From assembly GCA_963662965.1 (NCBI GenBank), contig OY759970.1, positions 2,046,001-2,110,000 of the forward strand: a stretch of DNA of 64,000 bases, given 5' to 3'. The notes under the pieces were generated by a model that did not search any database, was not told the origin of the DNA, and worked only from the letters and a program-made list of their open reading frames with translations. This DNA comes from DTWD01 sp963662965 (GTDB lineage: Bacteria; Acidobacteriota; Vicinamibacteria; Vicinamibacterales; UBA8438). Shown here in pieces: positions 25,967 through 35,311 of this stretch (within the stretch, counting starts at the first letter, position 1; each line of letters begins with the position of its first letter). Made by a program: the position numbers and the translations under genes.

Positions 25967-27121
25967 GTGCTCGGTCCCTTGCTCCACCGCACGGCGATCG
26001 CAGATGTCACGGGGCGCGCCCGGTACTTGCTCCGGCTCGACGAAGCCTTACGCCGCTCGCTCACTGCGCGCTGGGCCCGGTGGCAGAAGCCCCGCAATCA
26101 GCCCCGCAGCCCGTGGTCGCGGTACGACGGGCTCTACGATGTGTCCGACGAGACGAAAGCCTTGCTTGCCGCGCATCGGCTCGATGCGCGGCCGTACTCC
26201 GTCTCGTCACTTCAACGATTTGCAACCTGCCCGTACAAGTTCCTGTTGGCCTCCATTTACAGGCTGCAGCCGCGTGAAGAGGTGGAGCCGATCGAGCGGA
26301 TGGACCCGCTCACGCGCGGCCGGATGTTCCACGAAGTCCAAGCCGAGTTCGTGCGAGCGCTCCAACGCCGCGACGCGCTCCCCGTGACCGTGTCACGTCT
26401 GGGCGACGCAGAGGCGGAGATCGACGTCGTGCTCAATCGCGTGGCCGCTCAGTATCAGGAGGACCTTGCTCCGGCCATTAATCGGGTCTGGTGCGACGAG
26501 GTCGAAGCGATGCGTTCCGACCTCAAGGGGTGGCTGCACCACGTGGCCACAGAAGATGGCGCGTGGATTCCGATTCGCGCGGAGTTTGGTTTCGGCTTCG
26601 CGCCGGGCGGCGGGCGCGATCCGGAGAGCGTGGCCGACCCGGTGACGCTCGACGGCCGGTGGCGCCTGCATGGGGTGGTCGACCTGATCGAGGCGAAGGC
26701 AGGGCCAACCCCGCGCGGCGAGCTACGCGTGACCGATCACAAGACCGGGCGCAACCGAACACGCGAACGCATGGTCGTCGGCGGCGGCGAAGTGCTCCAG
26801 CCGGTGCTGTACGGACTCGCCGTCGAGGCCTCGATGGACCGTGCGGTCGGCTCATCGCAGCTGTTCTTCTGTACGTCGACCGGCGGCTTCGAGAAGCAGG
26901 TCGTCACGCTAGGCGAGCGAGAGCGACGTCAGGGCATTGAGGTGCTCGAAATCGTCGACCGGGCCGTAGAGGCCGGCATGCTGATCCCCGCCCCGCGCGC
27001 GGGCGCTTGCCGCTGGTGCGATTTCCGCGAGGTCTGCGGACCGTGGGAGGAGAAGCGCGCGGCCGACGTCAAGGACCAGACCAAGCTGGTCGACCTGCAG
27101 GCGCTGCGTCGACTGCCGTAA
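25967..27121 (+). CDS. addB: AddB-like C-terminal part with PD-(D/E)XK nuclease and Fe-S cysteines
   Basis: 384 residues from GTG 25967, in the same frame as the preceding segment. It carries RPYSVSSLQRFATCPYKFLL, the nuclease core (RGRMFHEVQAEF, ELRVTDHKTGRNRTR) and the C-terminal cluster GACRWCDFREVCGPW. The first Cys plus these three match the four Fe-S ligands of AddB nucleases. If the amber codon is real, this part may be made separately or by readthrough; otherwise it is the C-terminus of one 1128-residue protein. The helicase gene begins 3 bp after its stop. Confidence 0.85.
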   Translation: MLGPLLHRTAIADVTGRARYLLRLDEALRRSLTARWARWQKPRNQPRSPWSRYDGLYDVSDETKALLAAHRLDARPYSVSSLQRFATCPYKFLLASIYRLQPREEVEPIERMDPLTRGRMFHEVQAEFVRALQRRDALPVTVSRLGDAEAEIDVVLNRVAAQYQEDLAPAINRVWCDEVEAMRSDLKGWLHHVATEDGAWIPIRAEFGFGFAPGGGRDPESVADPVTLDGRWRLHGVVDLIEAKAGPTPRGELRVTDHKTGRNRTRERMVVGGGEVLQPVLYGLAVEASMDRAVGSSQLFFCTSTGGFEKQVVTLGERERRQGIEVLEIVDRAVEAGMLIPAPRAGACRWCDFREVCGPWEEKRAADVKDQTKLVDLQALRRLP

Positions 27122-27124
27122 GCG

Positions 27125-30100
27125 ATGCCTGACACGACGCTCGTCGATTACGGCGCCCGCGAACGAATCCGGTCATCGCTGGACGAGTCGCTCATGGTCG
27201 AGGCAGCCGCGGGTACGGGGAAGACGAGCGAGTTGGTGGCTCGGATCGTCAACGTGCTCGCGTCCGGGCGTGCCCAGGTCGATGAGATTCTCGCGGTCAC
27301 GTTTAGCGACAAGGCGGCCGGCGAGCTCAAGCTCCGGCTGCGTGAGGAGCTCGAATCCGAGCGTCAATCGCGGCAGACCGATTCCCCTCGGCTGGGTCGG
27401 CTCGAGCACGCAATCGCTCACCTCGCGGAGGCCCAGGTGAGCACGATCCACGGGTTCTGCACGGAGCTGCTACGGGAGCGGCCGGTCGAAGCTGGCGTCG
27501 CCCCGCGATTCCGCGTGCTGGCCGAACCCGAGGCGCACCGTGTATTCGGGCAAGCGTTCGATCTGTGGCTGCAGGGCGCGCTCGACGCGCCCGGCGAGGG
27601 CGTGCGCCGCGCGCTTCGCCGCCGCCCGCCCGCCTTCACGTTCAGCGAACCTGAAGCGGTCGGTGACGGTCCCACCGATCGGATCCGTCGAGCGGCGTGG
27701 CGGCTCACGACCTGGAGACGGTACGAGCGGCCGTGGCGGCGCGAGGACTTTCCCAGGGCCGCGGTCATCGATCAGATCGTCGCGCACCTCAAGGAGTTCG
27801 CCGACCTGACGGACCTCGCAGCCAACCGCACGCGGGACCGCCTGTTCCTCGACACGCAGCCGGCGCGGTCGGCCGCCCAGAACATTCAGACCACCGACGC
27901 CGTACGGCCACGCCGCCGCGACTACGACGGCATAGAGGCGTTGCTGGTGGATCTTGCCGCGAACCGCAACTTCACGAATCCACGGAAGAGCGCCGGCACC
28001 CGGTACGGCGAGGGGACGACGCGGGCGCACGTGCTCGACCAGCACACGAAAATCGTTGATGTCTTGCAGCGTTTCAGAAAGGCGGCCGATGCGGACCTCG
28101 TCGCGTCGCTCCGTGAGGAGCTGCGGGACCCGATCGCCCGCTACGAGCGACTCAAAGCGGAGGTGGGGAGTCTCGACTTCGTCGACCTCTTATTGAAAGC
28201 GCGCGCGCTGATCCGTGATCACGCGGAGGTGCGACACGCCGTCCAGCGCCGCTACACTCGCATCTTCGTCGACGAGTTCCAGGACACCGATCCGCTGCAG
28301 GCAGAGATCCTGCTGCTCCTGGCAGCGTCCGATCCCGCCGAGGACGACTGGCACCAAGTTGTGCCCGCGCCAGGCAAGATCTTCCTGGTTGGCGATCCGA
28401 AGCAATCGATCTATCCCTTTCGCGGCGCCGACATTGGCGTGTACCGCCGGGTCAGAGACCAACTCGGCCGTGCCGGTGTTGCGCCCGTGGCGCTCACCAC
28501 CAGCTTCCGGGCGGTGCCGGCCATTCAACACCTCGTCAATCGCGCCTTCGCGCCGCTCATGACGTCGCCGGCGACGGAGACGGACAGTGCGCACGCGAGC
28601 TACGTGCCCCTCGCGCCGTATCGCGCCGAGCACGAGGCGCAACCGGCGATTGTCGCTCTTCCCGTTCCCAGGCCGTATGGTTACCGGCGTATTGCCGGCA
28701 CCGCCATTGACCGCTCTTTTCCCGATGCGGTCGGCGCGTTCGTCGAGTGGCTCGTTCGTGAGAGCGGATGGACGGTCGCGGAAGGCGGGGCAGACGATGG
28801 CGGCGAGGTCGGACGCGTGCCGGTCGAGGCGCGGCACGTCTGCCTGCTGTTTCGTCGATTCGACGCCTTTGGCTCCGATGTCACGCGAGCGTACGTCAAC
28901 GCGTTGGAGGCACGCGGGATTCGCCATCTGCTCGTCGGGGGACGAACCTTTCACGAGCGCGAGGAAGTGTCGACCATTCGCGCGGCGCTCGCCGCCATCG
29001 AATGGCCCGACGATGAGCTCTCGTTGTTCGCGACGCTCCGAGGCTCGCTGTTCGCGGTCGACGACGAGACACTGTTCACATATCGCCATCACGTGGGCCG
29101 GCTGCATCCGTTTCGGGTGCCAAACGACGTCGCGAGCGGACGCGAGGGTGACCAAAGCCGGTTTGCGCCGGTTGTTGACGCGCTCGACCTGCTCCGTCGT
29201 CTTCATCGACAACGCAACGTCGTCCCGCTGGCCGAGACCATTGGCCGGCTGCTGGCGGAGACGCGCGCGCACGCCGGGTTGGTGATGCGCCCGGCGGGCG
29301 AGCAGGTGCTCGCCAACGTCTTGCAGACCGCCGACATGGCCCGTCGATACGAAGGGAGCGGGGGCCTGTCGTTCCGAGGGTTTGTCGAGCATCTGCGCGA
29401 CGAGGCGGCCGAACGTCAGGCGAGCGAGGCCCCGATTCTCGAGGAGGGGAGCGACGGGGTGCGCATCATGACGGTCCACAAGGCGAAGGGGCTCGAGTTC
29501 CCCGTCGTCATACTCGCCGACCCGACGTGCAAGCTGCACCGCACCAAACCGGACCACTTCGTGGACCCGGACCGCGAACTGTGTGCCCTCACGCTAAACG
29601 GATGGTCGCCTCTCGATCTTCTCGATCACGAGCGGGAGGCGATCGATCGCGACCGGGAAGAGAGCATCCGGCTTGCGTACGTCGCTTCGACGCGCGCGCG
29701 CGACCTCTTGGTCATTCCGGCGATTGGCGACGGTCCCCAGGAGGCGAGATGGACCGACCCGCTCCATCCCGCGATCTATCCTCCGCTCGAGACGCGGCGC
29801 AGCCCCGAGGCGGCACCCGGCTGTCCCACCTTCGGACTCGACTCCGTGCTCGATCGCCCCGATGGCGATCCCGCCAGCGCGGAGACCGTCGCGCCGGGTC
29901 TCCACCGGTTCGAGACCGCCACGACCGCCGGCGACACGCGGGGCAACGTCGTGACGTTTCCGGGCGCGGCCGCCCCTGCCTCCAGCCCCGGGCCGTCGGC
30001 ACCCGGCTATTCGGTGGTCTGGTGGGATCCGCGGCGCCTCGGGCTCAATGTCGAGGCTCGGTTTGGTATTCGCCAGGAAGAGCTCCTGTCGAAGGAGACG

Positions 30101-30784
30101 CCGCCCGAGGTGGTGGAGTCCGACCTCCAACGGTACCGCGCGTGGCGTCACGGACGGGATGACGCGGCCGAGCGCGGCGCACGGCCGAGCGTGGTGGTGA
30201 CGACGGCGACCGAGCGCGCGAAGTCGCTCGCCGAGCGTCCGGGCGACCGCGGCGTGGTGCCGGTTGCCGACGTCGAGATGGTTGACGTGTCGGACGCGGT
30301 CGTGGACGCGAGCGCCGCCTCACGACCATCGGGCACCCGTTTCGGTTCGCTCGTTCATGCGGTGCTGGCGACGGTGCCGCTCGAGACACCCGACGACGCG
30401 CCGGCCCTGGTCGAGGAGCTGGCGACACTCCACGGCCGCATCCTCGGCGCGACCGACGACGAGGTCTCGGCGGCCGCCCCCCTCGTTCGTCGCGCGTTGG
30501 AGCACCCGCTGCTGCGGCGTGCCGGTGACGCCGCGCGGCGCGGCGATTGTCGTCGGGAAGTGCCGGTGACGTTACGTGAAGACGACGGCGAACTGGTGGA
30601 AGGTGTCGTCGACGTCGCGTTTCGTGAGCGCGGCGCCTGGACCGTCGTTGACTACAAGACCGACCGCGAGCTCGACGCCGCCGACGGCGCGCTCGAGGTA
30701 TATCGTCACCAGGTCGCGCTCTACGCCCACGTGATCACCACGGCGACGGGTGAGCCGGCCCACGCGGTGATCATGCGGGTATAG
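27125..30784 (+). CDS. addA: UvrD-family helicase-nuclease (AddA-like)
   Basis: 1219 residues. UvrD/Rep helicase motifs in order: Walker A VEAAAGTGKTSELVARI, motif Ia ILAVTFSDKAAGEL, motif II RIFVDEFQDTDPLQ, motif III FLVGDPKQSIYPFRGAD, motif V MTVHKAKGLEFPVVILAD, motif VI RLAYVASTRARDLLVI. A C-terminal RecB-type nuclease follows with GTRFGSLVHAVL, EGVVDVAF and WTVVDYKTDREL. It acts with the adjacent AddB-like protein in recombinational repair. It starts 3 bp after addB. Confidence 0.93.
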   Translation: MPDTTLVDYGARERIRSSLDESLMVEAAAGTGKTSELVARIVNVLASGRAQVDEILAVTFSDKAAGELKLRLREELESERQSRQTDSPRLGRLEHAIAHLAEAQVSTIHGFCTELLRERPVEAGVAPRFRVLAEPEAHRVFGQAFDLWLQGALDAPGEGVRRALRRRPPAFTFSEPEAVGDGPTDRIRRAAWRLTTWRRYERPWRREDFPRAAVIDQIVAHLKEFADLTDLAANRTRDRLFLDTQPARSAAQNIQTTDAVRPRRRDYDGIEALLVDLAANRNFTNPRKSAGTRYGEGTTRAHVLDQHTKIVDVLQRFRKAADADLVASLREELRDPIARYERLKAEVGSLDFVDLLLKARALIRDHAEVRHAVQRRYTRIFVDEFQDTDPLQAEILLLLAASDPAEDDWHQVVPAPGKIFLVGDPKQSIYPFRGADIGVYRRVRDQLGRAGVAPVALTTSFRAVPAIQHLVNRAFAPLMTSPATETDSAHASYVPLAPYRAEHEAQPAIVALPVPRPYGYRRIAGTAIDRSFPDAVGAFVEWLVRESGWTVAEGGADDGGEVGRVPVEARHVCLLFRRFDAFGSDVTRAYVNALEARGIRHLLVGGRTFHEREEVSTIRAALAAIEWPDDELSLFATLRGSLFAVDDETLFTYRHHVGRLHPFRVPNDVASGREGDQSRFAPVVDALDLLRRLHRQRNVVPLAETIGRLLAETRAHAGLVMRPAGEQVLANVLQTADMARRYEGSGGLSFRGFVEHLRDEAAERQASEAPILEEGSDGVRIMTVHKAKGLEFPVVILADPTCKLHRTKPDHFVDPDRELCALTLNGWSPLDLLDHEREAIDRDREESIRLAYVASTRARDLLVIPAIGDGPQEARWTDPLHPAIYPPLETRRSPEAAPGCPTFGLDSVLDRPDGDPASAETVAPGLHRFETATTAGDTRGNVVTFPGAAAPASSPGPSAPGYSVVWWDPRRLGLNVEARFGIRQEELLSKETPPEVVESDLQRYRAWRHGRDDAAERGARPSVVVTTATERAKSLAERPGDRGVVPVADVEMVDVSDAVVDASAASRPSGTRFGSLVHAVLATVPLETPDDAPALVEELATLHGRILGATDDEVSAAAPLVRRALEHPLLRRAGDAARRGDCRREVPVTLREDDGELVEGVVDVAFRERGAWTVVDYKTDRELDAADGALEVYRHQVALYAHVITTATGEPAHAVIMRV

Positions 30785-30853
30785 GACCGCGGGGCGGAGT
30801 TACACTGATCCGGTGGCTGCCTTCGTCCGATCTGTCGTGGCGCTCGTCATGGT

Positions 30854-30947
30854 CAGACGGGGCCTGCGGCCCCGAACCTTGCCGCGGTCACTCGCGGGGG
30901 CCCCCATGCCCCGCTCCGTTCCCGCGGGGTGCGCCGTGCGCGCCCTG
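30854..30947 (+). repeat. Module A repeat overlapping the start of a secreted protein gene
   Basis: Opens CAGACGGGGCCTGCGGCCCC, a perfect GGGGCC-TGC-GGCCCC stem-loop. AACCTTGCCGCGGTCACTCG, GGGGGCCCCC, CCCGCTCCG and GCGCCGTGCGCGCCCTGA follow. Both candidate starts of the next gene (30906 and 30936) lie inside it. Confidence 0.75.
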
Positions 30948-31805
30948 ACCCAGATCGTGTGCATCGCGGCGACACTTGGCATAGTCCTCGGCGCGTCGTC
31001 GCGCGCGGAAGGCCCGCTGCCGTTGAGCGTCATGACGTTCAACATCCGGACGGCCAACATCAGCGACGGCGCCAATGCGTGGCCTCAACGCAAGGCGCTG
31101 GTGGCCGACACGATCGAGCGGTACGCCCCGGAGGTGGTCGGTCTGCAGGAGGCGCTCGACGAGCAGATCGAGTACCTGGCCGCGGCCCTGCCCGACTACC
31201 GCTGGCTGGGGATCGATCGCGGGCTCAACGGCGGCACCGGCCTCAGCGAATACACGCCGATCTTTTATCGACATGCGGAGCTGATCCCGATCGAGTCGGG
31301 GACCTTCTGGCTGTCGTCGACGCCCGATGGTCCGAGTGGTTCGGGATGGCGTCGCAATGTCTCCCGGATCGTCACGTGGGCCCGTTTCCATCACCTGGCC
31401 ACGGGACGTCGCGTTCATGTGTTCAACACCCACCTGACGCTCAGGCGAGGTTCGCGGCAGGTCGCCTCGGCCACAATGATCACGTCGCGCGTCGCGGCGC
31501 TCCCCGCGGGCACGGCCGTCATCGTGACCGGAGACTTCAATGCGGTTGCAGAGACCAGCGACACGTGGCGCGCCGCAACGGGTGGCGGGCTACGGGACGC
31601 GTGGCTCGCCGCCGACGAACGTCGCGGTCCACCACGCACGTCGGGCGAGTTTGGACCGCCGCAAAAGGCACAGGAGGGACGCATCGACTGGATCCTCGTC
31701 GGCGGTCCGGTCGAGGTCCGATCGGTCGAGACGGTTGTCCACCACGCGGAGGGTCGCTATCCGTCCGACCACTATCCCGTCGTCGCGCGGCTCGATGTTC
31801 GGTAG
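30906..31805 (+). CDS. Secreted endonuclease/exonuclease/phosphatase family protein
   Basis: About 299 residues from ATG 30906; GTG 30936 is an alternative. Both give a signal peptide with core LTQIVCIAATLGIVLGASSRA. The mature EEP domain shows LSVMTFNIRTAN, EVVGLQEALDEQ, HVFNTHLT, AVIVTGDFNAVAE and YPSDHYPVVARL, covering the metal and catalytic residues. The substrate (nucleic acid, phospholipid or phosphoinositide) is not evident. The first codons are repeat-derived, as they lie in a module A copy. Confidence 0.85.
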   Translation: MPRSVPAGCAVRALTQIVCIAATLGIVLGASSRAEGPLPLSVMTFNIRTANISDGANAWPQRKALVADTIERYAPEVVGLQEALDEQIEYLAAALPDYRWLGIDRGLNGGTGLSEYTPIFYRHAELIPIESGTFWLSSTPDGPSGSGWRRNVSRIVTWARFHHLATGRRVHVFNTHLTLRRGSRQVASATMITSRVAALPAGTAVIVTGDFNAVAETSDTWRAATGGGLRDAWLAADERRGPPRTSGEFGPPQKAQEGRIDWILVGGPVEVRSVETVVHHAEGRYPSDHYPVVARLDVR

Positions 31806-31833
31806 CAAGCGCTCGCGCTTGACCTGGGAGCCC

Positions 31834-32721
31834 CTATCCTGCGAGGTGCGCCCGGAAGAATCCGATCGTTCGATTCCACGCCAGCGCGGCGGCTGCCTCG
31901 TTGAAGCGCGGCGTCGAATTGTTGTGGAAGCCGTGTAGCGTCCCCTCGTACGTCTGCATCTCGTACGTCACGCTGTTGGCCTGAAGTGCCGCCTCGTAGT
32001 CGGGCCACATCGAGTTGATGCGCGGATCGGTGCCGGCATAAATGATCATGAGGGCCGCCTCGATCTTTGGCACATCCGCGCTCGCGGCGGCGGCGCCGTA
32101 AAAGGGCACGCCCGCATCCAGATCGCTGCCCAGGGCGACGGCGAGGCGATTGGTCATCCCGCCACCCCAGCAGAACCCGGTGGCGCCGAGCCGGCCGTTG
32201 GAAAGCTCGTGTCCCTTGAGATAACGCGCGCTGTTGATCATATCTTGATCCAACTGCGCCGGCTCGAGGCTCCGCTGCAACTCGCGTCCATCATCATCGT
32301 TGCCGGGATAACCGCCGACGGGAGACAACCCGTCCGGGGCCAGCGCCAGGAACCCGGCCACTGCCGCGCGTCGCGCCACGTCCTCGATGTGCGGATTCAG
32401 CCCGCGGTTCTCGTGGATGATCTGGACGGACGGAAACGGCCCCTCGCCCGTCGGCTGTACGAGATAACCGCGCATCGTCCCCGACGTGCCACCGGGCGAC
32501 GGGTACTCGACGTAGTTGCCCTTCAGACGCGAATCGGTGAAGGAAATGGTCTGGGCCTCGGCATAGCGGGGTAACAACGCCTGCGCCATCCAGAGAGCGG
32601 AAACTCCTCCGATCGTCATTGCCGCGGCGCGGGTGAGGAACTCGCGCCGGTCGATTCGACCGTGGCAATACTCGTCATAGAGGTCGAAGACCCGGGGGTC
32701 GATCTTTTCAAGTTCCGTCAT
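31834..32721 (-). CDS. Tat-exported dienelactone hydrolase family protein
   Basis: 295 residues. A short cytoplasmic lead with DRREFLTRAAA, then a hydrophobic stretch ending RYAEAQ, resembles a Tat signal. The alpha/beta-hydrolase fold has the DLH nucleophile motif GATGFCWGGGM (Cys), the Asp region IYAGTDPRINSMWPDYEAAL and the His in YEGTLHGFHNNSTPRFNEAA. DLH enzymes open lactone rings in chloroaromatic catabolism, but many paralogues have unknown substrates. Probably monocistronic, convergent with the EEP gene. Confidence 0.88.
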   Translation of the reverse strand: MTELEKIDPRVFDLYDEYCHGRIDRREFLTRAAAMTIGGVSALWMAQALLPRYAEAQTISFTDSRLKGNYVEYPSPGGTSGTMRGYLVQPTGEGPFPSVQIIHENRGLNPHIEDVARRAAVAGFLALAPDGLSPVGGYPGNDDDGRELQRSLEPAQLDQDMINSARYLKGHELSNGRLGATGFCWGGGMTNRLAVALGSDLDAGVPFYGAAAASADVPKIEAALMIIYAGTDPRINSMWPDYEAALQANSVTYEMQTYEGTLHGFHNNSTPRFNEAAAALAWNRTIGFFRAHLAG

Positions 32722-32902
32722 TGGTCGCGCTCCTTGGACTGGCCCCCACGATGGCCGACAGGCCTAATATAGGCCTTCGATGGCCAGGCGACAATGGTTT
32801 CGATGCAAGCCGGCGCGGTGAGAAAACCTTGTGACAGGCCACTAGCCCGCGCCGAGGTTTTGGGGATCGCACGTGTGACAGAATGGGCGGTAGGGCCGTT
32901 CC

Positions 32903-33787
32903 GTGAACGCGAAGCGCAAGCAGCCGAGGACCGAGAAGCGACGTTCGAGCCGCGGGTCGTCCAGTCGGCAGGCACGCTCCGGTAACATCTCCCGTCGTTT
33001 CCTTGGCGTCGTCGCGGCGCTGGTCGCGCTCGCGGGCGGCGGCTGGGTCCTCCGCTCGGCCGGGTCGGGGTCGGTCCTCGTCCAGTCAGGCAACATCGTC
33101 CGGTCGCTCCAGGTTCAGGTCCACCGACGCGTTCCCCATGACCCCGCGGCATACACCCAGGGCCTGATCTGGTCTGAGGGCAAGCTCTACGAAAGCACCG
33201 GTCAATACGGACGGTCGGACCTCCGACGGCTCGACCCCCAGACCGGCGGCGTCGAGCAACAAGTCCCGATCTCGAGGGCGTTCTTTGGTGAGGGGCTGGC
33301 CCGTGTCGACGATCATCTGATCATGTTGACCTGGAAGGCGCAGCGCGCATTCGTCTTTGGCGTCGATCGGTTCGACCCGGTCGAGACGCTGCGGTATCGC
33401 GGCGAGGGGTGGGGGTTGTGCAATGACGGCGGTCGTCTGATCATGAGCGACGGGTCGAGCCGGCTCACGTTTCGCGACCTGGAAACGTTCGAGGAGATCG
33501 GCGGAGTCGAGGTGACGCTCCGTGGGGCGCCGCAGACCCAGCTCAATGAGCTGGAATGTGTAGACGGTGCCGTCTACGCCAACGTCTACACCCATGATTT
33601 CCTCGTGCGGATCGATCCGACCAGCGGCCGCGTCACCGACTACATCGAGGCGTCGGGCTTGCTGACGCGGGAGGAAGCGCGCGACGTCGAGGAGCTGAAC
33701 GGGATCGCCTACGACCCCGAGAACGAGCGGTTCTACATCACCGGCAAGCTGTGGCCGATGATGTTCGAAGTGACCTTCGAACCTTAG
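32903..33787 (+). CDS. Glutaminyl-peptide cyclotransferase (bacterial/plant-type beta-propeller)
   Basis: 294 residues from GTG 32903. A basic N-terminus and one membrane helix (FLGVVAALVALAGGGWVL) are followed by the glutamine cyclotransferase propeller: VPHDPAAYTQGLIWSEGKLY, STGQYGRSDLRRLD, GEGWGLCNDGGRLIMSDGS, LNELECVDGAVYANVY, ELNGIAYDPENERFYITGK. These enzymes form N-terminal pyroglutamate, here probably in the periplasm. The TAG stop is also the first triplet of a short module A remnant. Confidence 0.9.
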   Translation: MNAKRKQPRTEKRRSSRGSSSRQARSGNISRRFLGVVAALVALAGGGWVLRSAGSGSVLVQSGNIVRSLQVQVHRRVPHDPAAYTQGLIWSEGKLYESTGQYGRSDLRRLDPQTGGVEQQVPISRAFFGEGLARVDDHLIMLTWKAQRAFVFGVDRFDPVETLRYRGEGWGLCNDGGRLIMSDGSSRLTFRDLETFEEIGGVEVTLRGAPQTQLNELECVDGAVYANVYTHDFLVRIDPTSGRVTDYIEASGLLTREEARDVEELNGIAYDPENERFYITGKLWPMMFEVTFEP

Positions 33788-33812
33788 ACGGGGCCGAAGC
33801 GGCGCCGTCGCA
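33785..33812 (+). repeat. Module A remnant at the cyclotransferase stop codon
   Basis: TAGACGGGGCCGAAGCGGCG keeps only the first TAGACGGGGCC arm of module A; the rest is absent. The TAG is the stop codon of the upstream gene. Confidence 0.5.
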
Positions 33813-33839
33813 GGTTCGACCTCTCATCGTCGAGTTAGC

Positions 33840-33960
33840 GCCCCAGCATTGGTCTCTCTCGAAATCCGCGTCGTCGCGGCGAGGGTTGGCTGCTTCCGGT
33901 TGCCTGGTGGCGGTTCCTCCGACGGATTTCTCCGAGAGACCAACTGCTGAGCCGCTACGA
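33840..33960 (-). repeat. Structured intergenic element, copy 2 (partial, inverted)
   Basis: On the minus strand this matches 4820-4925: GGCTCAGCAG, TGGTCTCTCGGAG, AATCCGTCGGAGGAACCGCC and GACGACGCGGATT are shared. The long inverted repeat is kept (33849-33873 with 33920-33943). One base pair differs from copy 1 in a compensatory way: GGAATCCG/CGGATTCC became GAAATCCG/CGGATTTC. The inner hairpin is not conserved. Confidence 0.7.
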
Positions 33961-33982
33961 ACCTGTCTGTGGCAATCGCCCT

Positions 33983-35281
33983 CTACCGCCGTGGCGCTGC
34001 GGTCCGACCGCCGCTGTTCCCGCCCCCGCCACCGCGTGAGTAGCCGCCGGAGGTGACACGACTGCCGCCGGCGGAGCTCCCGCCCCGCGACGACCCGCCT
34101 GACGACGGTGCCGAGGCGTTGGTCCCGCCGCTACTCCCGCGCGGCTTGGCGGTCCTGCCGCCACCACTCAGGTCGACGGTCCGCGGCACGACGCGGGTGT
34201 AGCCGAGGCGGTCGATCGCACGGCCGGACGGGACGGCGTCAGCTCCTTGCAGCGCGATAAACGGGCTCGCGGCACCGCCGTAGAAGTACGGGCTGTACCT
34301 AGACCCCCACCCGCCGTACCCCAGCGGGGTGATGTAGTACGGATAGAGATCGTTGTACCAGACCGGGTCGTAGTATGAGGGCGACCCCAAGCCACCGAAG
34401 CTACCGCTCGCCCAGCTGCCCCCGCCCCCGCCGGTGCGGCGCTCGACAACGAACTGCTCCGGGTACGCGAGCGCGACCAACAAGTCGATCACACCGCCGT
34501 CGATGCCGGCGTCGTCCAGCTCGATGAGCGTGTCGCTGTCGAGGGCGAGCCTCGGCTCGGTCTCGGCGAGCATCGCCTCGACGACGCGGGCATCGGCTTG
34601 CTGCGCGGCTTCCCGTACGTTCGGCAATCCGAGCGACTCGGCGCTGGCAGTACGCGCTTCGCGAATCTCCCGGGGGCTGGCGGGCAACGTCGCGGCGTTG
34701 CCGATGAGCTCACGGCGCTCGGTCTCGGTGACCGGGTTGTAGCGGCGGATCTCGAGATGCTGTCGATCCCCGACCTCGACGAGCTGCATGTCGACCCACG
34801 TCGACCGAGTGGAGAAGAGGCTGATGCCGCTCATTCGGCGCGGAGAGGCGGTACCGCATTGAAGCTCGGCCCGGGTGAAGAGGCGGCGGCCATCCGACGA
34901 CCAGACGCGCTCTTCCCACCCCTGACACTCGCCATCGGCGACCTCGCGGCGCGTGCCGTCGGCCACTAACACCCGCTCGACCAGGATTCGGCCGCTCGCA
35001 CTCGCCGATAACAGCGCACCCGCCCCGTCGTCGGTTGGTGTCATGCAGACGAACGTACGGTCGGGAAACTCCGCGCCTCGACCCGCCGCGCGCTCGACTT
35101 GCTCTTCCCAGAGTTGCCAGCAGCCCATCCAGGGGAGCCAGCGCGCGTCCATGCTGGCGGCGCCCCCTTCCGGGGTCGTCGGGGCCTGAGCGGCCGCCGG
35201 GAGCGCGAGCAGCGCGACCGCGGCGAGCGCGGCGAGCGGAACGGCGGCGATCGAAACGGCGTGGGATTGAATGCGATGCAT
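33983..35281 (-). CDS. Secreted protein with Gly/Ser/Arg-rich C-terminus
   Basis: 432 residues from ATG 35281, with a signal peptide ending LALPAAAQAP. The N-terminal half is globular with four or more cysteines (WMGCWQLWEE, TFVCMTP, GECQGWEERVW, ELQCGT) that may form disulfides. A middle segment has SDTLIELDDAGIDGGVIDLL. The C-terminal 150 residues are low-complexity, with Tyr/Gly-rich (YYDPVWYNDLYPYYITPLGY) then Gly/Ser/Arg tracts. No family recognised. It shares its strand with the beta-barrel gene upstream (30-bp gap), so an envelope role is plausible. Confidence 0.75.
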   Translation of the reverse strand: MHRIQSHAVSIAAVPLAALAAVALLALPAAAQAPTTPEGGAASMDARWLPWMGCWQLWEEQVERAAGRGAEFPDRTFVCMTPTDDGAGALLSASASGRILVERVLVADGTRREVADGECQGWEERVWSSDGRRLFTRAELQCGTASPRRMSGISLFSTRSTWVDMQLVEVGDRQHLEIRRYNPVTETERRELIGNAATLPASPREIREARTASAESLGLPNVREAAQQADARVVEAMLAETEPRLALDSDTLIELDDAGIDGGVIDLLVALAYPEQFVVERRTGGGGGSWASGSFGGLGSPSYYDPVWYNDLYPYYITPLGYGGWGSRYSPYFYGGAASPFIALQGADAVPSGRAIDRLGYTRVVPRTVDLSGGGRTAKPRGSSGGTNASAPSSGGSSRGGSSAGGSRVTSGGYSRGGGGGNSGGRTAAPRR

Positions 35282-35311
35282 GGTTTCGTCCTTCGTCTCT
35301 ACCACTATCTG

